DNA of 64,000 nucleotides from Pontiellaceae bacterium B1224 (GTDB taxonomy: Bacteria > Verrucomicrobiota > Kiritimatiellia > Kiritimatiellales > Pontiellaceae): contig JAROBA010000003.1 of the NCBI GenBank assembly GCA_029432815.1, forward strand, positions 1-64,000, given 5' to 3'. The notes under the pieces are model-generated. The model searched no databases. It worked only from the letters and a program-made list of their open reading frames with translations, and had not been told where the DNA came from. The position numbers and the translations under genes are program-made. Shown here one piece after another: positions 16,656 to 24,523 of this stretch (positions are counted from its first letter, which is position 1; every line of letters begins with the position of its first letter).

Positions 16656-17525
16656 ATGAATGACTTTTTTAAAAGAATATTGCTGATTGTCGGAATGGTC
16701 GGTGCTGCGGGTCTCTCCGAGGCGGAGCTTCTTTATTCAGATTCGTTTGACGGGGGACTCACCAATTGGGTCGGGGAAGGGCCGACGCCCTCCATCGTGG
16801 ATGGTCAGTTGGATTTTAATGTGATCGACAGTGCCGGCACGATCTGGCTGAACCGGAAGTGGTCGGGTAATATTCAAATTGAATACGATGTGTTGATGCT
16901 GGGGTATCGAGATTTGAACGTTTTCTGGATGGCGACCGATCCGAATAACCCGGATGATTTTTTTGCGGCGGATCGATCCGATGGTGACTTCGGGAACTAT
17001 AACTCCATGGACTTATATTATGTAGGATATGGTGGAAACAGAAATGAGACTACGCGTGCGCGGAAATATTTCGACAATACACGGCCCATTCTTGAGGAGT
17101 ACACAACTCAGCCCTTTTTGCTGAATGGCGAGAATTCAACGTATCGCGTCCGTCTGGTTCAAGACGAGGGGGTGGCTGAATATTGGATCGACCAGAATGA
17201 CGGGCTTGGCATGCAGCAGGTATGGAGCTATGACGATAACACCGATCCCGATGGCAACGGTGATCCGTATACCGAAGGATATTTCGGGATCCGCGGAGCC
17301 AAAACCCATTATCGCATCGATAACGTAACCGTGACCGCCATCCCGGAGCCCAGCACTCTGCCTTTGATCGGGTTGGGAATATTCGGGGTCTACTTCTTCA
17401 GAGGAAAACGACTGAATCGAATCCGTAAAAATCAAACCGTAAAGTGTGACGTGGCACCGCAGTGTCCTTTGGCTTTTCAGAATGCGGAACAAAACGAAAC
17501 GTCACAGAAGAACGTGTTTTATTAA
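16656..17525 (+). CDS. PEP-CTERM anchored surface protein with an extra C-terminal tail
   Basis: A 289-residue exported protein. It has a signal peptide (about residues 1-23), a beta-rich body resembling a LamG/concanavalin-type fold (about 25-225), and then a canonical PEP-CTERM sorting signal: IPEPST at about 231-236, a hydrophobic helix, and basic residues (RGKRLNRIRK). Such signals are recognised by EpsH-type exosortases and mark proteins for the outer surface, often with exopolysaccharide. The unusual point is about 35 further residues after the basic cluster (two Cys, Asn/Gln-rich), where the family normally ends. It may be a read-through extension after loss of the original stop. A GAGGTAG ribosome site precedes ATG. 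No exosortase gene is in the window. Confidence 0.85.
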   Translation: MNDFFKRILLIVGMVGAAGLSEAELLYSDSFDGGLTNWVGEGPTPSIVDGQLDFNVIDSAGTIWLNRKWSGNIQIEYDVLMLGYRDLNVFWMATDPNNPDDFFAADRSDGDFGNYNSMDLYYVGYGGNRNETTRARKYFDNTRPILEEYTTQPFLLNGENSTYRVRLVQDEGVAEYWIDQNDGLGMQQVWSYDDNTDPDGNGDPYTEGYFGIRGAKTHYRIDNVTVTAIPEPSTLPLIGLGIFGVYFFRGKRLNRIRKNQTVKCDVAPQCPLAFQNAEQNETSQKNVFY

Positions 17526-17545
17526 TGGCCAGTTATTGGTCTAAA

Positions 17546-17642
17546 GTTGAAGGGCTGAATCGGTTGTAGAACGATACCTTTCAGCCGTGCGGCGGAGAGT
17601 GGCGGGAAGGATTCGCGAGCTCAACCGTTCCCACCCTACAAA
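17546..17642. repeat. REP-like element, left of the transposase gene
   Basis: It begins GTTGAAGGGCTGAA, has an internal 'cctttcagccgtgcggcgg' block and ends CTCAACCGTTCCCACCCTACAA. The same blocks occur in the same order and orientation at 18187-18316, on the other side of the RAYT gene. Confidence 0.75.
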
Positions 17643-17643
17643 T

Positions 17644-18183
17644 TTACAATCGTTTAAGAATCGCTTCAGGTGTCCCGAGGTACGGATAAGCCTCGGGCAC
17701 TGAACATAACCCCGCCCGCACCGGATTCATTTCCGTGTAACACCATTTGTCGGTGAGGCTTTCGTTGTGACGAAGCAATCGATCGAAAAACTCGCGTTGC
17801 CAGATGCCGCCCTCAATTCCTGCCCGATTCAGGCGTTGCTTGCTGGACGATTTCCAGCGTTGCATCAGCTTCGAGAGCTTTTGTTCGCGTTCCGTCATCG
17901 GCGCGGTGAGTAGATGCACGTGATCCGGCATGAAGCAGATCTGAGGGATGTTCCAATCGGTTGCGGCAGCGGATTTGATCAGCGATTCAAGTGTGATTTT
18001 TATAGCTGTGTTGTTGGTGAAGATATGCCGACGTTCAGCGCAGCAGGTGGTTACGAAATAGATGACGCTTTGGTTGTCGGGAATCCAGACCGGAATCCGT
18101 TTCAGGTGTTTGCGATCTGGGAGGCCGTTGGACATGAATGAATCATGGGTCGAAGGGCAGGACGGGTCAAGATTGCAGGGCAC
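17644..18183 (-). CDS. REP-associated tyrosine transposase (RAYT, Y1/HUH type)
   Basis: A 179-residue IS200-like single-strand transposase. The HUH motif is in CFMPDHVHLL (about residues 91-100), and the tyrosine helix is in KWCYTEMNPVRAGL (about 145-158), the hallmark ending of the RAYT family. Such enzymes are thought to mobilise REP palindromes rather than a classical insertion sequence. Here matching REP-like elements flank the gene directly on both sides (17546-17642 and 18187-18316), a typical 'REPtron'. An internal ATG (about residue 17, 18135) may be the true start, because the first 16 residues look random. The reading frame is intact, so it may be active. Confidence 0.88.
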   Translation of the reverse strand: MPCNLDPSCPSTHDSFMSNGLPDRKHLKRIPVWIPDNQSVIYFVTTCCAERRHIFTNNTAIKITLESLIKSAAATDWNIPQICFMPDHVHLLTAPMTEREQKLSKLMQRWKSSSKQRLNRAGIEGGIWQREFFDRLLRHNESLTDKWCYTEMNPVRAGLCSVPEAYPYLGTPEAILKRL

Positions 18184-18186
18184 AAA

Positions 18187-18316
18187 TTGTAGGGCTGAAA
18201 TGGTTGAGCTTGCGATACCTTTCAGCCGTACGGCGGAGTGGAGTGCCCGAACAGTTCAGGGTCCTTGGCGGGGTTCGGCGGGAAGGTCTCGTTGCTCAAC
18301 CGTTCCCGCCCTACAA
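18187..18316. repeat. REP-like element, right of the transposase gene
   Basis: TTGTAGGGCTGAA opens it and CTCAACCGTTCCCGCCCTACAA closes it, so the termini TTGTAGGG / CCCTACAA are inverted. The core 'cctttcagccgtacggcgg' matches the left copy. This copy carries about 35 extra bases in the middle (around 18243-18277). It abuts the end of the dihydroorotase gene. Confidence 0.75.
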
Positions 18317-18322
18317 CGAAAT

Positions 18323-19642
18323 CTACCGATCAAAAAGCAGGCGTTGGCCGCGGAGGGCGTCGTTGACCTGTCCGTTCTGATAAGCAATCTGTCCGTTCAC
18401 CAGCGTGGCGGCGATGGACGATTTGAAGGTGACGCCTTCAAAGGGCGACCAGCCGCATTTGTATTCAATGTTTTCTTTGGTGACGGTGGACGGCGCTTCA
18501 GTATCGATCAGGGTGAGGTCCGCCCAGTAGCCCTCGCGGATGAAGCCGCGTTCCAAGCATTGGAAAATTCGTGCGGGGTTATGCGCCGTCTTTTCGGCCA
18601 CCATTTCGAGCGGGAACAATTCCACGGCGGTCGTCATGGCGCTTTGGATGACCGGAAGGCCGGAGGGGGCCGAGCCGTAGTTATTCAGCTTTTCTTCATA
18701 GAGATGTGGCGCGTGGTCGGTGCCGATCGTATCAATGACGCCATCAATGACCGCCTGACGGATGGCGGCGCGGTCGGCGGGTGTTTTGATGGACGGGTTG
18801 CATTTAATGAACGCGCCTTTTTCGTCGTAGTCATCGGACGAAAACCACAGCATATGCGGGCAGGCTTCGCCGGTGATTTTTTTGCCTGAAACGGGACCAG
18901 CCTTGAACAGATCGAGTTCTTTGGCGGTGGTCAGATGCAGCACGTGGATCTGGGAGTTATATTTCGTGGCGAGCTCAACGGCGAGGGCGGTGGAGCGGTA
19001 GCATGCTTCCTCGGAACGGATTTTCCAATGTTCGGAAAAGGGGATGGCTTCGCCGTACTTTTCGCGGGCGGCCTTTTCGTTTTCACGAATGGTGTTGGTG
19101 TCTTCGCAGTGTAGGGAAATCGGGACTTCGATTTTTCCGAAAATGTTTTCCAGCTGTTCGGTGCGGTCGACGAGGAGTCCGCCGGTAGAGGCGCCCATAA
19201 ACAGTTTCACGCCGCAGATGGATTTTGGGTCCATCGCCAGCAGTTCGTCGATGTTGTTGTTGGATGCGCCGAGGTGGAAGGAATAGTTGGTGACACAGCG
19301 GGTGGCGGCCAGTGCAAATTTGTCTTCGATGACCGCATTGGTGATGGCAGCGGGTTTGGTGTTGGGCATCTCCATAATAGAGGTGACGCCGCCGGCTACG
19401 GCGGCGCGGGTTTCGGAATGGAGGGTTGCTTTCTGTTCAAGGCCCGGTTCGCGACAGTGTACGTGACAGTCGATCATACCCGGAAGCAATGCTTTCCCGG
19501 CGGCATCGATGACGGTATCGGCCGCCTGATCAGTCAGGCTGGAGTCTATTTTTTCGATTCGCCCGTTTTTAATGAAAACATCAGCGGGGCGGGTTTCACC
19601 CTCGTTCACGAGATTGGCATTGGTAAGCAGTATTGTTTGCAT
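18323..19642 (-). CDS. pyrC: dihydroorotase (class I, PyrC/PyrX type)
   Basis: A 439-residue amidohydrolase that closes carbamoyl-aspartate to dihydroorotate in pyrimidine synthesis. The metal motif is DCHVHCREPG (about residues 57-66), followed by EMPNTKPAA, HCED (about 177) and GTDHAPH (about 300), as in class I dihydroorotases. Related allantoinases share some of these motifs, but the REPG context and the presence of pyrE in the window favour dihydroorotase. The start at 19642 (MQTILLTNANLV) is used because the 12 extra residues of the longer frame lack support. One exact palindrome (18551, FQCLE) and one near copy (19023) lie inside. Confidence 0.9.
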   Translation of the reverse strand: MQTILLTNANLVNEGETRPADVFIKNGRIEKIDSSLTDQAADTVIDAAGKALLPGMIDCHVHCREPGLEQKATLHSETRAAVAGGVTSIMEMPNTKPAAITNAVIEDKFALAATRCVTNYSFHLGASNNNIDELLAMDPKSICGVKLFMGASTGGLLVDRTEQLENIFGKIEVPISLHCEDTNTIRENEKAAREKYGEAIPFSEHWKIRSEEACYRSTALAVELATKYNSQIHVLHLTTAKELDLFKAGPVSGKKITGEACPHMLWFSSDDYDEKGAFIKCNPSIKTPADRAAIRQAVIDGVIDTIGTDHAPHLYEEKLNNYGSAPSGLPVIQSAMTTAVELFPLEMVAEKTAHNPARIFQCLERGFIREGYWADLTLIDTEAPSTVTKENIEYKCGWSPFEGVTFKSSIAATLVNGQIAYQNGQVNDALRGQRLLFDR

Positions 19643-19816
19643 GCGGGGCAATCTATGCAAGCCGTTGCTTAGATGCAAGGAAGGGCAGAATAAAATAGAG
19701 TGGTATTATTTTCCATTTGGCACGAATCCTATCAGGAGCCGTGCAATGGCGGGGTTAAACCCTGAATCTGCTTAAAATCGAGGTAGATTTCGTCATTAAT
19801 CCGGTATTTGGAAAAT

Positions 19817-19843
19817 AGGCCCGCTTTTGGCCTGCCTTTTTTG
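19817..19843 (+). terminator. possible intrinsic terminator without an upstream gene
   Basis: AGGCC (19817-19821), loop of seven bases, GGCCT (19829-19833), then GCCTTTTTTG. The stem is only 5 bp. It is upstream of the tpiA promoter candidate. Confidence 0.45.
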
Positions 19844-19894
19844 TGTTTTCGCCTTTGCGTATCTGCAGGGGTTTCGCTAGATTCCACCTTCTTT

Positions 19895-19924
19895 TTGAAC
19901 AAATGTGAATGTTTACCTTAGAAT
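19895..19924 (+). promoter_or_regulatory. candidate sigma-70 promoter of tpiA
   Basis: TTGAAC (19895-19900), 18-base spacer, TAGAAT (19919-19924). Transcription would start near 19931, about 17 bases before the tpiA ATG, with GGAG in between. This is a motif match by eye only. Confidence 0.4.
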
Positions 19925-19947
19925 TTCAACAAAACGGAGATTGCTAG

Positions 19948-20703
19948 ATGAGAAAGAAAATTATTGCAGGCAACTGGAAAATGAATAAAACCGTCGAAGA
20001 AGCGGTTGAGTTGGCTAACAATATCAAACAGGAACTCGGTGACTGCACTGAAGTTGACGTGGTCCTCTGCCCTCCGTTTACGGCCCTTAAATCGGTCAGC
20101 GACATTATTTCCGAAACGCAGGTTGCAGTCGGCTCCCAGAATATGTCTTCCGAAGACGAAGGCGCATATACTGGCGAAATCTGCCACACCATGCTGAAAG
20201 AGCTCTTCGTTCGTTACGTCATTCTCGGCCACAGCGAACGCCGCGAGTATTACAAAGAAAATGATTTCTGGATCAACAAAAAGGTGATCAAGGCACTCGA
20301 AAAGAACCTGCGCCCCATCCTTTGTGTTGGTGAAAAGCTGGAAGAACGTGAAAACGGAACAACCGAAAAAGTGGTTGAAGTACAGGTTCGCGAAGGTCTG
20401 AAAGACGTTCCGGCATCGGCTTATACTGAACTCGTGATTGCATACGAGCCGGTCTGGGCAATCGGAACCGGTAAAGTGGCAACGGCTCAGCAGGCGCAGG
20501 ACGTACATGCTTTCATTCGCGGTATTGTGAAGGATATGGTCGGTGCGGAAGCAGCGGACGCGGTTCGCATTCAGTACGGCGGATCCATGAAACCGGGCAA
20601 CGCTCCGGAACTGCTCGCTATGCCCGACATCGACGGCGGATTGATTGGCGGCGCTGCGCTGGACGCGACTTCGTTCGCGGGCATCGTTAAAGCCGGCATG
20701 TAA
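19948..20703 (+). CDS. tpiA: triose-phosphate isomerase
   Basis: A 251-residue TIM-barrel enzyme that interconverts dihydroxyacetone phosphate and glyceraldehyde 3-phosphate in glycolysis. AGNWKMN at the N-terminus carries catalytic Lys11. GHSERR (about 95-100) carries the catalytic His, AYEPVWAIGTGK (about 166-177) carries the catalytic Glu and the mobile loop, and YGGSM and the GGAALD phosphate-binding loop follow near the end. The length is standard. ACGGAG precedes ATG by 8 bases. secG follows 100 bases later, a common pairing in bacterial glycolysis/sec clusters. A small TGCGGC-AAA-GCCGCA hairpin lies right after the stop codon. Confidence 0.97.
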   Translation: MRKKIIAGNWKMNKTVEEAVELANNIKQELGDCTEVDVVLCPPFTALKSVSDIISETQVAVGSQNMSSEDEGAYTGEICHTMLKELFVRYVILGHSERREYYKENDFWINKKVIKALEKNLRPILCVGEKLEERENGTTEKVVEVQVREGLKDVPASAYTELVIAYEPVWAIGTGKVATAQQAQDVHAFIRGIVKDMVGAEAADAVRIQYGGSMKPGNAPELLAMPDIDGGLIGGAALDATSFAGIVKAGM

Positions 20704-20705
20704 TA

Positions 20706-20795
20706 TTGCGGCAAAGCCGCATGGTCGACGGTCTGAAGGTCGAAAGTTCCGAGTCTCGACCATCGACAGCTGGACCTTCGACTATAAGTATAAAG
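20706..20795. repeat. dispersed inverted repeat in the tpiA-secG spacer
   Basis: TGCGGC-AAA-GCCGCA (about 20707-20721) is followed by 'ggtcgacggtctgaaggtcg' and its imperfect complement 'ctcgaccatcgacagctgg' / 'accttcgac'. The arms fold back on each other. It is another member of the small dispersed repeat set that fills operon spacers in this window. Confidence 0.5.
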
Positions 20796-20803
20796 GAATT
20801 AGT

Positions 20804-21199
20804 ATGATTTTTCTCAAAGCACTGTTTATTGTAATTCTGGTTCTCTGCTGCCTGATGCTGATCGGCCTCGTGTTGCTGCAGAAGTCCAAGAGCGAAGGCC
20901 TTGGTCTGGCATTCGGTGCCGGCGCCGGGGAATCGCTGTTCGGTGCCCGCGCCGGTAATGTTCTTTCCAGAGCAACGGTCGTGATCGGCTGTGTATTCAT
21001 GGCATCGGCTCTTGTGCTCGGTATGCTGTTTGCCCAGCAGGACAGAACGCTGATGGATGGCGTGGAGAGCGAGTTGGTGATTCCGGCTGCTGAGCAATCG
21101 GCTCCCATTCAGGGGCTCGACCTCGGAACACCGGAAACACAGCCCATTGCTGTTGAGGAAGATATCGTTATTGATGTTCCTGCTCAAGCGGCCGAATAA
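20804..21199 (+). CDS. secG: preprotein translocase subunit SecG
   Basis: A 131-residue membrane protein, the accessory subunit of the SecYEG channel. It has two hydrophobic helices (about residues 2-24 and 55-75) joined by the conserved loop LLQKSKSEGLGLAFGAG...ESLFGARAGNVLSR, the clearest SecG signature. The acidic C-terminal tail (about 80-131) is longer than in E. coli SecG. AAGGA lies 7 bases before the ATG at 20804; an in-frame extension back to 20645 would be read out of tpiA in another frame and is not real. Confidence 0.92.
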   Translation: MIFLKALFIVILVLCCLMLIGLVLLQKSKSEGLGLAFGAGAGESLFGARAGNVLSRATVVIGCVFMASALVLGMLFAQQDRTLMDGVESELVIPAAEQSAPIQGLDLGTPETQPIAVEEDIVIDVPAQAAE

Positions 21200-21222
21200 C
21201 AATTGATCCTTATCTTTTCTGA

Positions 21223-23106
21223 ATGAGGTTTAAACCTCCAGTGTATAGACTCCTCTCAGCCGCCTTGGCGGGTTTTGCGGGGAGTCTTTTTCTATTCGGG
21301 TGCGGTGGAAAGTCATCGGACAAACTTCCAGAGACTGGAAGTGAGACGGTCTATTATTCCCAAACCAATCCAATTCGCGGGCTGGACCCGGCATCGGCTG
21401 GTGAGGTTTCCTCTTCGCTCGCGATTGCCCGCATTTACGAAGGTCTGCTTGAGTACGATTATCTCGAACGGCCGTATAAGGTGAAACCGTTACTGGCGGA
21501 AGCGATGCCCGAAGTTTCGGACGACGGTCTCGTTTATACCTTTAAAATCCGCAAGGGCATCTACTTCCATGACGATCCGTGTTTCCCTGATGGGAAAGGG
21601 CGTGAGCTGGTGGCGGAAGATTTCATCTATTCCATCAAACGCGTGGCCGATGTAAAAAATGTTTCGTCTGGATTCTGGGCCTATAACAACCGGATTCTCG
21701 GCATTAACGATTTTCATGAAGCATCGAAAGGGAAAGAGCCGACCGACTACGCGGCCAATGTTGAAGGCCTTCAGGCGCTGGATGATTACACGCTGCAGAT
21801 TTCGCTGACCGATCCCTATCCGCAACTGCTCTATATTCTGGCTATGCACTACGCCTTCGCGGTACCACACGAGGCGGTCGATTTTTACGGTCAGGATTTG
21901 GTCAACCATCCGGTGGGAACCGGTCCCTATGAACTGGTGGACTGGCGTCGGAATTCCCGCATTGAATTTGAGCGCAGTCCGAAATGGAAGGAGACCGGCC
22001 GTGTGGAAAACTATCCATCCAAAGGCACACCGGAACAGGAAGCTGCTGGACTGCTGAAAGATGCCGGTGAGCAGCTGCCCTTCATTGATCGCATGGTGCA
22101 GTATGTCATTGAAGATCAGACAACATCCTGGATGATGTTTCTCTCCGGTCAGTTAGGCGCTTCGGTCATTTCGCGCGATAACTGGGACGAGGTGATCACC
22201 GGTGATAGGAAACTGAACGATTCGTTGGGTGAACGTGGAATCGGGTTGATCTCTGCTCCGACACTCGATGTGTACTATATCGGCTTTAACTGGGATGATC
22301 CAACCGTGGGCCAAAGTGCTGATCCCGAACAGAACGAGCGGCATAAAAAACTGCGGCAGGCCCTGAGCTGTGCCTACGATTTTGATCAGATGAATCAGTT
22401 TATGAATTACCGCCTCCATCCGCTGGGCGGCCCGATTCCGCAACCGCTGGCCGGCAGTTTAAAGAAGCCTTCGCCGTATGCATTCAATCTGGAAAAAGCG
22501 AAACAGCTGTTGGTCGAAGCGGGCTATCCGGAAGGGATCGATCCGGAAACGGGAAAACGGCTGGAACTTGCGATTGAGCTCGGCAGCGCGGATTCCAATA
22601 CCCGCCAGCGTATGGAGCTGATGGCCGATATGTATCAGAAGATCGGCATTGTATTAAAAGCGTCCTACAACACGTGGCCGGCCTTTATTGAAAAAATGAA
22701 CCGCCGTCAGGGGCAGATGTTTCAGCTGGGCTGGGTGGCGGACTATCCTGATGCCGAGAACTTCCTGCAGCTGTTCTACAGCAAAAACGAATCTCCGGGA
22801 CCGAACCATTCCAACTATCGGAATGCTGAGATCGACAAAATGTATGAGCAGATCCGAACCATGCAGGATACGCCGGAGCGCACAGCGATTTACGAGGAAA
22901 TGGCGGAAATCATTGTGGAGGATTCTCCGTGGATTTACCTGTTCCAACCGATGAGCTATGCGCTCAAACACAGCTGGCTGGAAAATTATATCCCGCACGA
23001 TTTCCCGTATGGAATGGGCAAGTATCGGCGCGTTAATACTGAAACACGCGAGCATTGGTTCGATTCGTACGACGACACCAAACTCGATATGACGGGGCGG
23101 GAATGA
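21223..23106 (+). CDS. oligopeptide ABC transporter, substrate-binding lipoprotein (SBP family 5)
   Basis: A 627-residue periplasmic binding protein of the OppA/DppA family. A lipoprotein signal (hydrophobic about 8-26, FGC at about 25-27) is followed by the family start NPIRGLDPASAGEVSSSLAIARIYEGLLEYD. Further matches are the ATDF-like LVAEDFIYSIKRVAD (about 128) and the typical C-terminal repeats (N-E-S-P-G-P-N-H-S-N-Y-R-N-A-E-I-D-K-M-Y, about 525). It delivers peptides or similar ligands to the permeases encoded next. It is the first gene of the five-gene importer operon. It is larger than OppA (about 540), with insertions. An exact palindrome encodes part of the linker after the lipobox (21326). 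Confidence 0.92.
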   Translation: MRFKPPVYRLLSAALAGFAGSLFLFGCGGKSSDKLPETGSETVYYSQTNPIRGLDPASAGEVSSSLAIARIYEGLLEYDYLERPYKVKPLLAEAMPEVSDDGLVYTFKIRKGIYFHDDPCFPDGKGRELVAEDFIYSIKRVADVKNVSSGFWAYNNRILGINDFHEASKGKEPTDYAANVEGLQALDDYTLQISLTDPYPQLLYILAMHYAFAVPHEAVDFYGQDLVNHPVGTGPYELVDWRRNSRIEFERSPKWKETGRVENYPSKGTPEQEAAGLLKDAGEQLPFIDRMVQYVIEDQTTSWMMFLSGQLGASVISRDNWDEVITGDRKLNDSLGERGIGLISAPTLDVYYIGFNWDDPTVGQSADPEQNERHKKLRQALSCAYDFDQMNQFMNYRLHPLGGPIPQPLAGSLKKPSPYAFNLEKAKQLLVEAGYPEGIDPETGKRLELAIELGSADSNTRQRMELMADMYQKIGIVLKASYNTWPAFIEKMNRRQGQMFQLGWVADYPDAENFLQLFYSKNESPGPNHSNYRNAEIDKMYEQIRTMQDTPERTAIYEEMAEIIVEDSPWIYLFQPMSYALKHSWLENYIPHDFPYGMGKYRRVNTETREHWFDSYDDTKLDMTGRE

Positions 23107-23116
23107 TGATGCTTCG

Positions 23117-23245
23117 CAATAGATTTTTGATTTTTGATTTCGGATTGCCGATTTGCGGGTCTGCGACGCCTCTTTCTGAAAAAGGCCAACGCCGCCTGAG
23201 TTCTGCAATTCAAAATTCAAAAATCAAAATTCAGCAATCGGGGTT
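23117..23245. repeat. dispersed inverted repeat between the binding protein and permease genes
   Basis: The left arm 'agatttttgatttttgattt' with 'cggattgccgatt' and the right arm 'aattcaaaattcaaaaatc' with 'agcaatcgg' are imperfect complements around a G/C-rich centre. It breaks the otherwise tight operon. Read-through must cross a potential long stem-loop. Confidence 0.55.
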
Positions 23246-23248
23246 GTC

Positions 23249-24523
23249 ATGCTGAAATATATTCTCAGACGTTTATTGCAGATGATTCCGACGGTGATCG
23301 GGGTGATTCTTGTGACGTTTGCACTGTTCAATATTGTGCCGAACGATTTGGCGGCCATTGCCCTCGGAAAAAACGTGACGCTCGAAATGCTCGAAAATTT
23401 TGATGAGCTGCGCGGACTGAACAAGCCGCTCTTTTTCGGGACCCGTGCTGAAGTCCGTGCGTACGAGGATCTTGATCTGGGTGAAAATGCCGGGCGCTGG
23501 CGCAACTGGACCAACGCTGTGTGGTCGGCGGAAACAGGAACCGTTACCATTCAGCCTGGTTCGGAAATTGATCCGCTGGCCTTTGAGCTCAAAGATGACG
23601 TCGAGTACGAATGGGTGCTGAAATACCGCGGCGAAGGCATCCTGGCCGGACAGGAACTTTCTTCCAAGGATTGGAAAACCGCAAAAGTCCGTTTCCAGGG
23701 ATTGGAAAGCGGCGCGTTTATAACCGATCTCCAATCGTTCGAAATCAAAAAGCTTAAACTGCGTCGTATCGTTCGCAATCCGTTCGACTCGCAGCTCTTT
23801 TTCTATATCGGTCAATTGTTTCATGGTCAGCTCGGAGATTCCGAGCATTTCAAGCAACCCGTTTCCAAGCTGTTGCTCGATGGGATTCCTCCATCGCTTT
23901 CGCTGATGATTCCGATCTTTTTTATCGGGCTGATTGTCTCCGTAAGTCTGTCGCTGGTGTGCGCCTTTTTCCGCAATCAGTTTCTCGACCGCTTTCTGGT
24001 AGTGACGGCCGTTGCGCTGATGAGCATCAACTATCTGGTCTTCATCATTGTTGGGCAGTATTTCCTTGCCTACAAACAGGGGCTGTTCCCGGTGTGGGGC
24101 TATGAGTCGGCTAAATATATCGTGCTCCCGGCCATCATCGGGATCGTGAGCGGGCTGGGTTCGAATATCCGTTTTTACCGCACGATCATGCTGGACGAAA
24201 TGTATAAGGATTACGTCCGAACGGCTTTTGCGAAAGGCGTTTCCAAACCGCGCGTGCTGTTTGTGCATGTGTTGAAAAATGCGATGATCCCCATCATTAC
24301 CAATGTCGTGATTGCGATCCCTTTCCTTTATACCGGCTCGCTCCTGCTCGAAAAATTCTTCGGTATTCCCGGGCTGGGCTATCTCGGTGTAACGGCGGTG
24401 CTGTCGTCGGACATCGATGTCGTGCGGGCTCTGGTTTTAATCGGCGCGCTGATGTTCGTGGTCGCGAATCTGCTCACCGATATTTGTTATGCCGCCGCTG
24501 ATCCACGGGTGAAATTGAAATAA
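23249..24523 (+). CDS. oligopeptide ABC transporter permease (OppB/DppB family) with large periplasmic insertion
   Basis: A 424-residue inner-membrane permease. The N-terminal helix MLKYILRRLLQMIPTVIGVILVTFALF is typical of OppB/DppB. The binding-protein-dependent transport domain (about 215-420) has six helices and the EAA loop around YVRTAFAKGVSKPRVLFVHVLKNAMIPII. The usual length is about 305-330. The extra roughly 115 residues (about 62-178) replace the short periplasmic stretch after helix 1, are predicted soluble, and include two exact palindromes (23662, 23693). Its stop overlaps the next start by one base (24523), so it is coupled to the OppC gene. Substrate specificity cannot be read from sequence. 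Confidence 0.9.
   Translation: MLKYILRRLLQMIPTVIGVILVTFALFNIVPNDLAAIALGKNVTLEMLENFDELRGLNKPLFFGTRAEVRAYEDLDLGENAGRWRNWTNAVWSAETGTVTIQPGSEIDPLAFELKDDVEYEWVLKYRGEGILAGQELSSKDWKTAKVRFQGLESGAFITDLQSFEIKKLKLRRIVRNPFDSQLFFYIGQLFHGQLGDSEHFKQPVSKLLLDGIPPSLSLMIPIFFIGLIVSVSLSLVCAFFRNQFLDRFLVVTAVALMSINYLVFIIVGQYFLAYKQGLFPVWGYESAKYIVLPAIIGIVSGLGSNIRFYRTIMLDEMYKDYVRTAFAKGVSKPRVLFVHVLKNAMIPIITNVVIAIPFLYTGSLLLEKFFGIPGLGYLGVTAVLSSDIDVVRALVLIGALMFVVANLLTDICYAAADPRVKLK

Larger units (their letters stand above)
19643..19947. other. divergent spacer pyrC / tpiA with an isolated terminator-like hairpin
   Basis: This 305-base spacer contains an inverted repeat around 19718-19746 (GGCACG ... CGTGC) and a hairpin with a T-run at 19817-19843, although no plus-strand gene ends here. 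Between them lies a GGGGTTAAACCC block. The arrangement could belong to a small RNA on the plus strand or to a transcript reading in from elsewhere. The tpiA promoter candidate lies at 19895-19924. Confidence 0.4.

Noticed and set aside
23273-24268. 331-codon open frame opposite the OppB-type gene
   Set aside because: Antisense shadow with His/Gln-rich content and no start signal.
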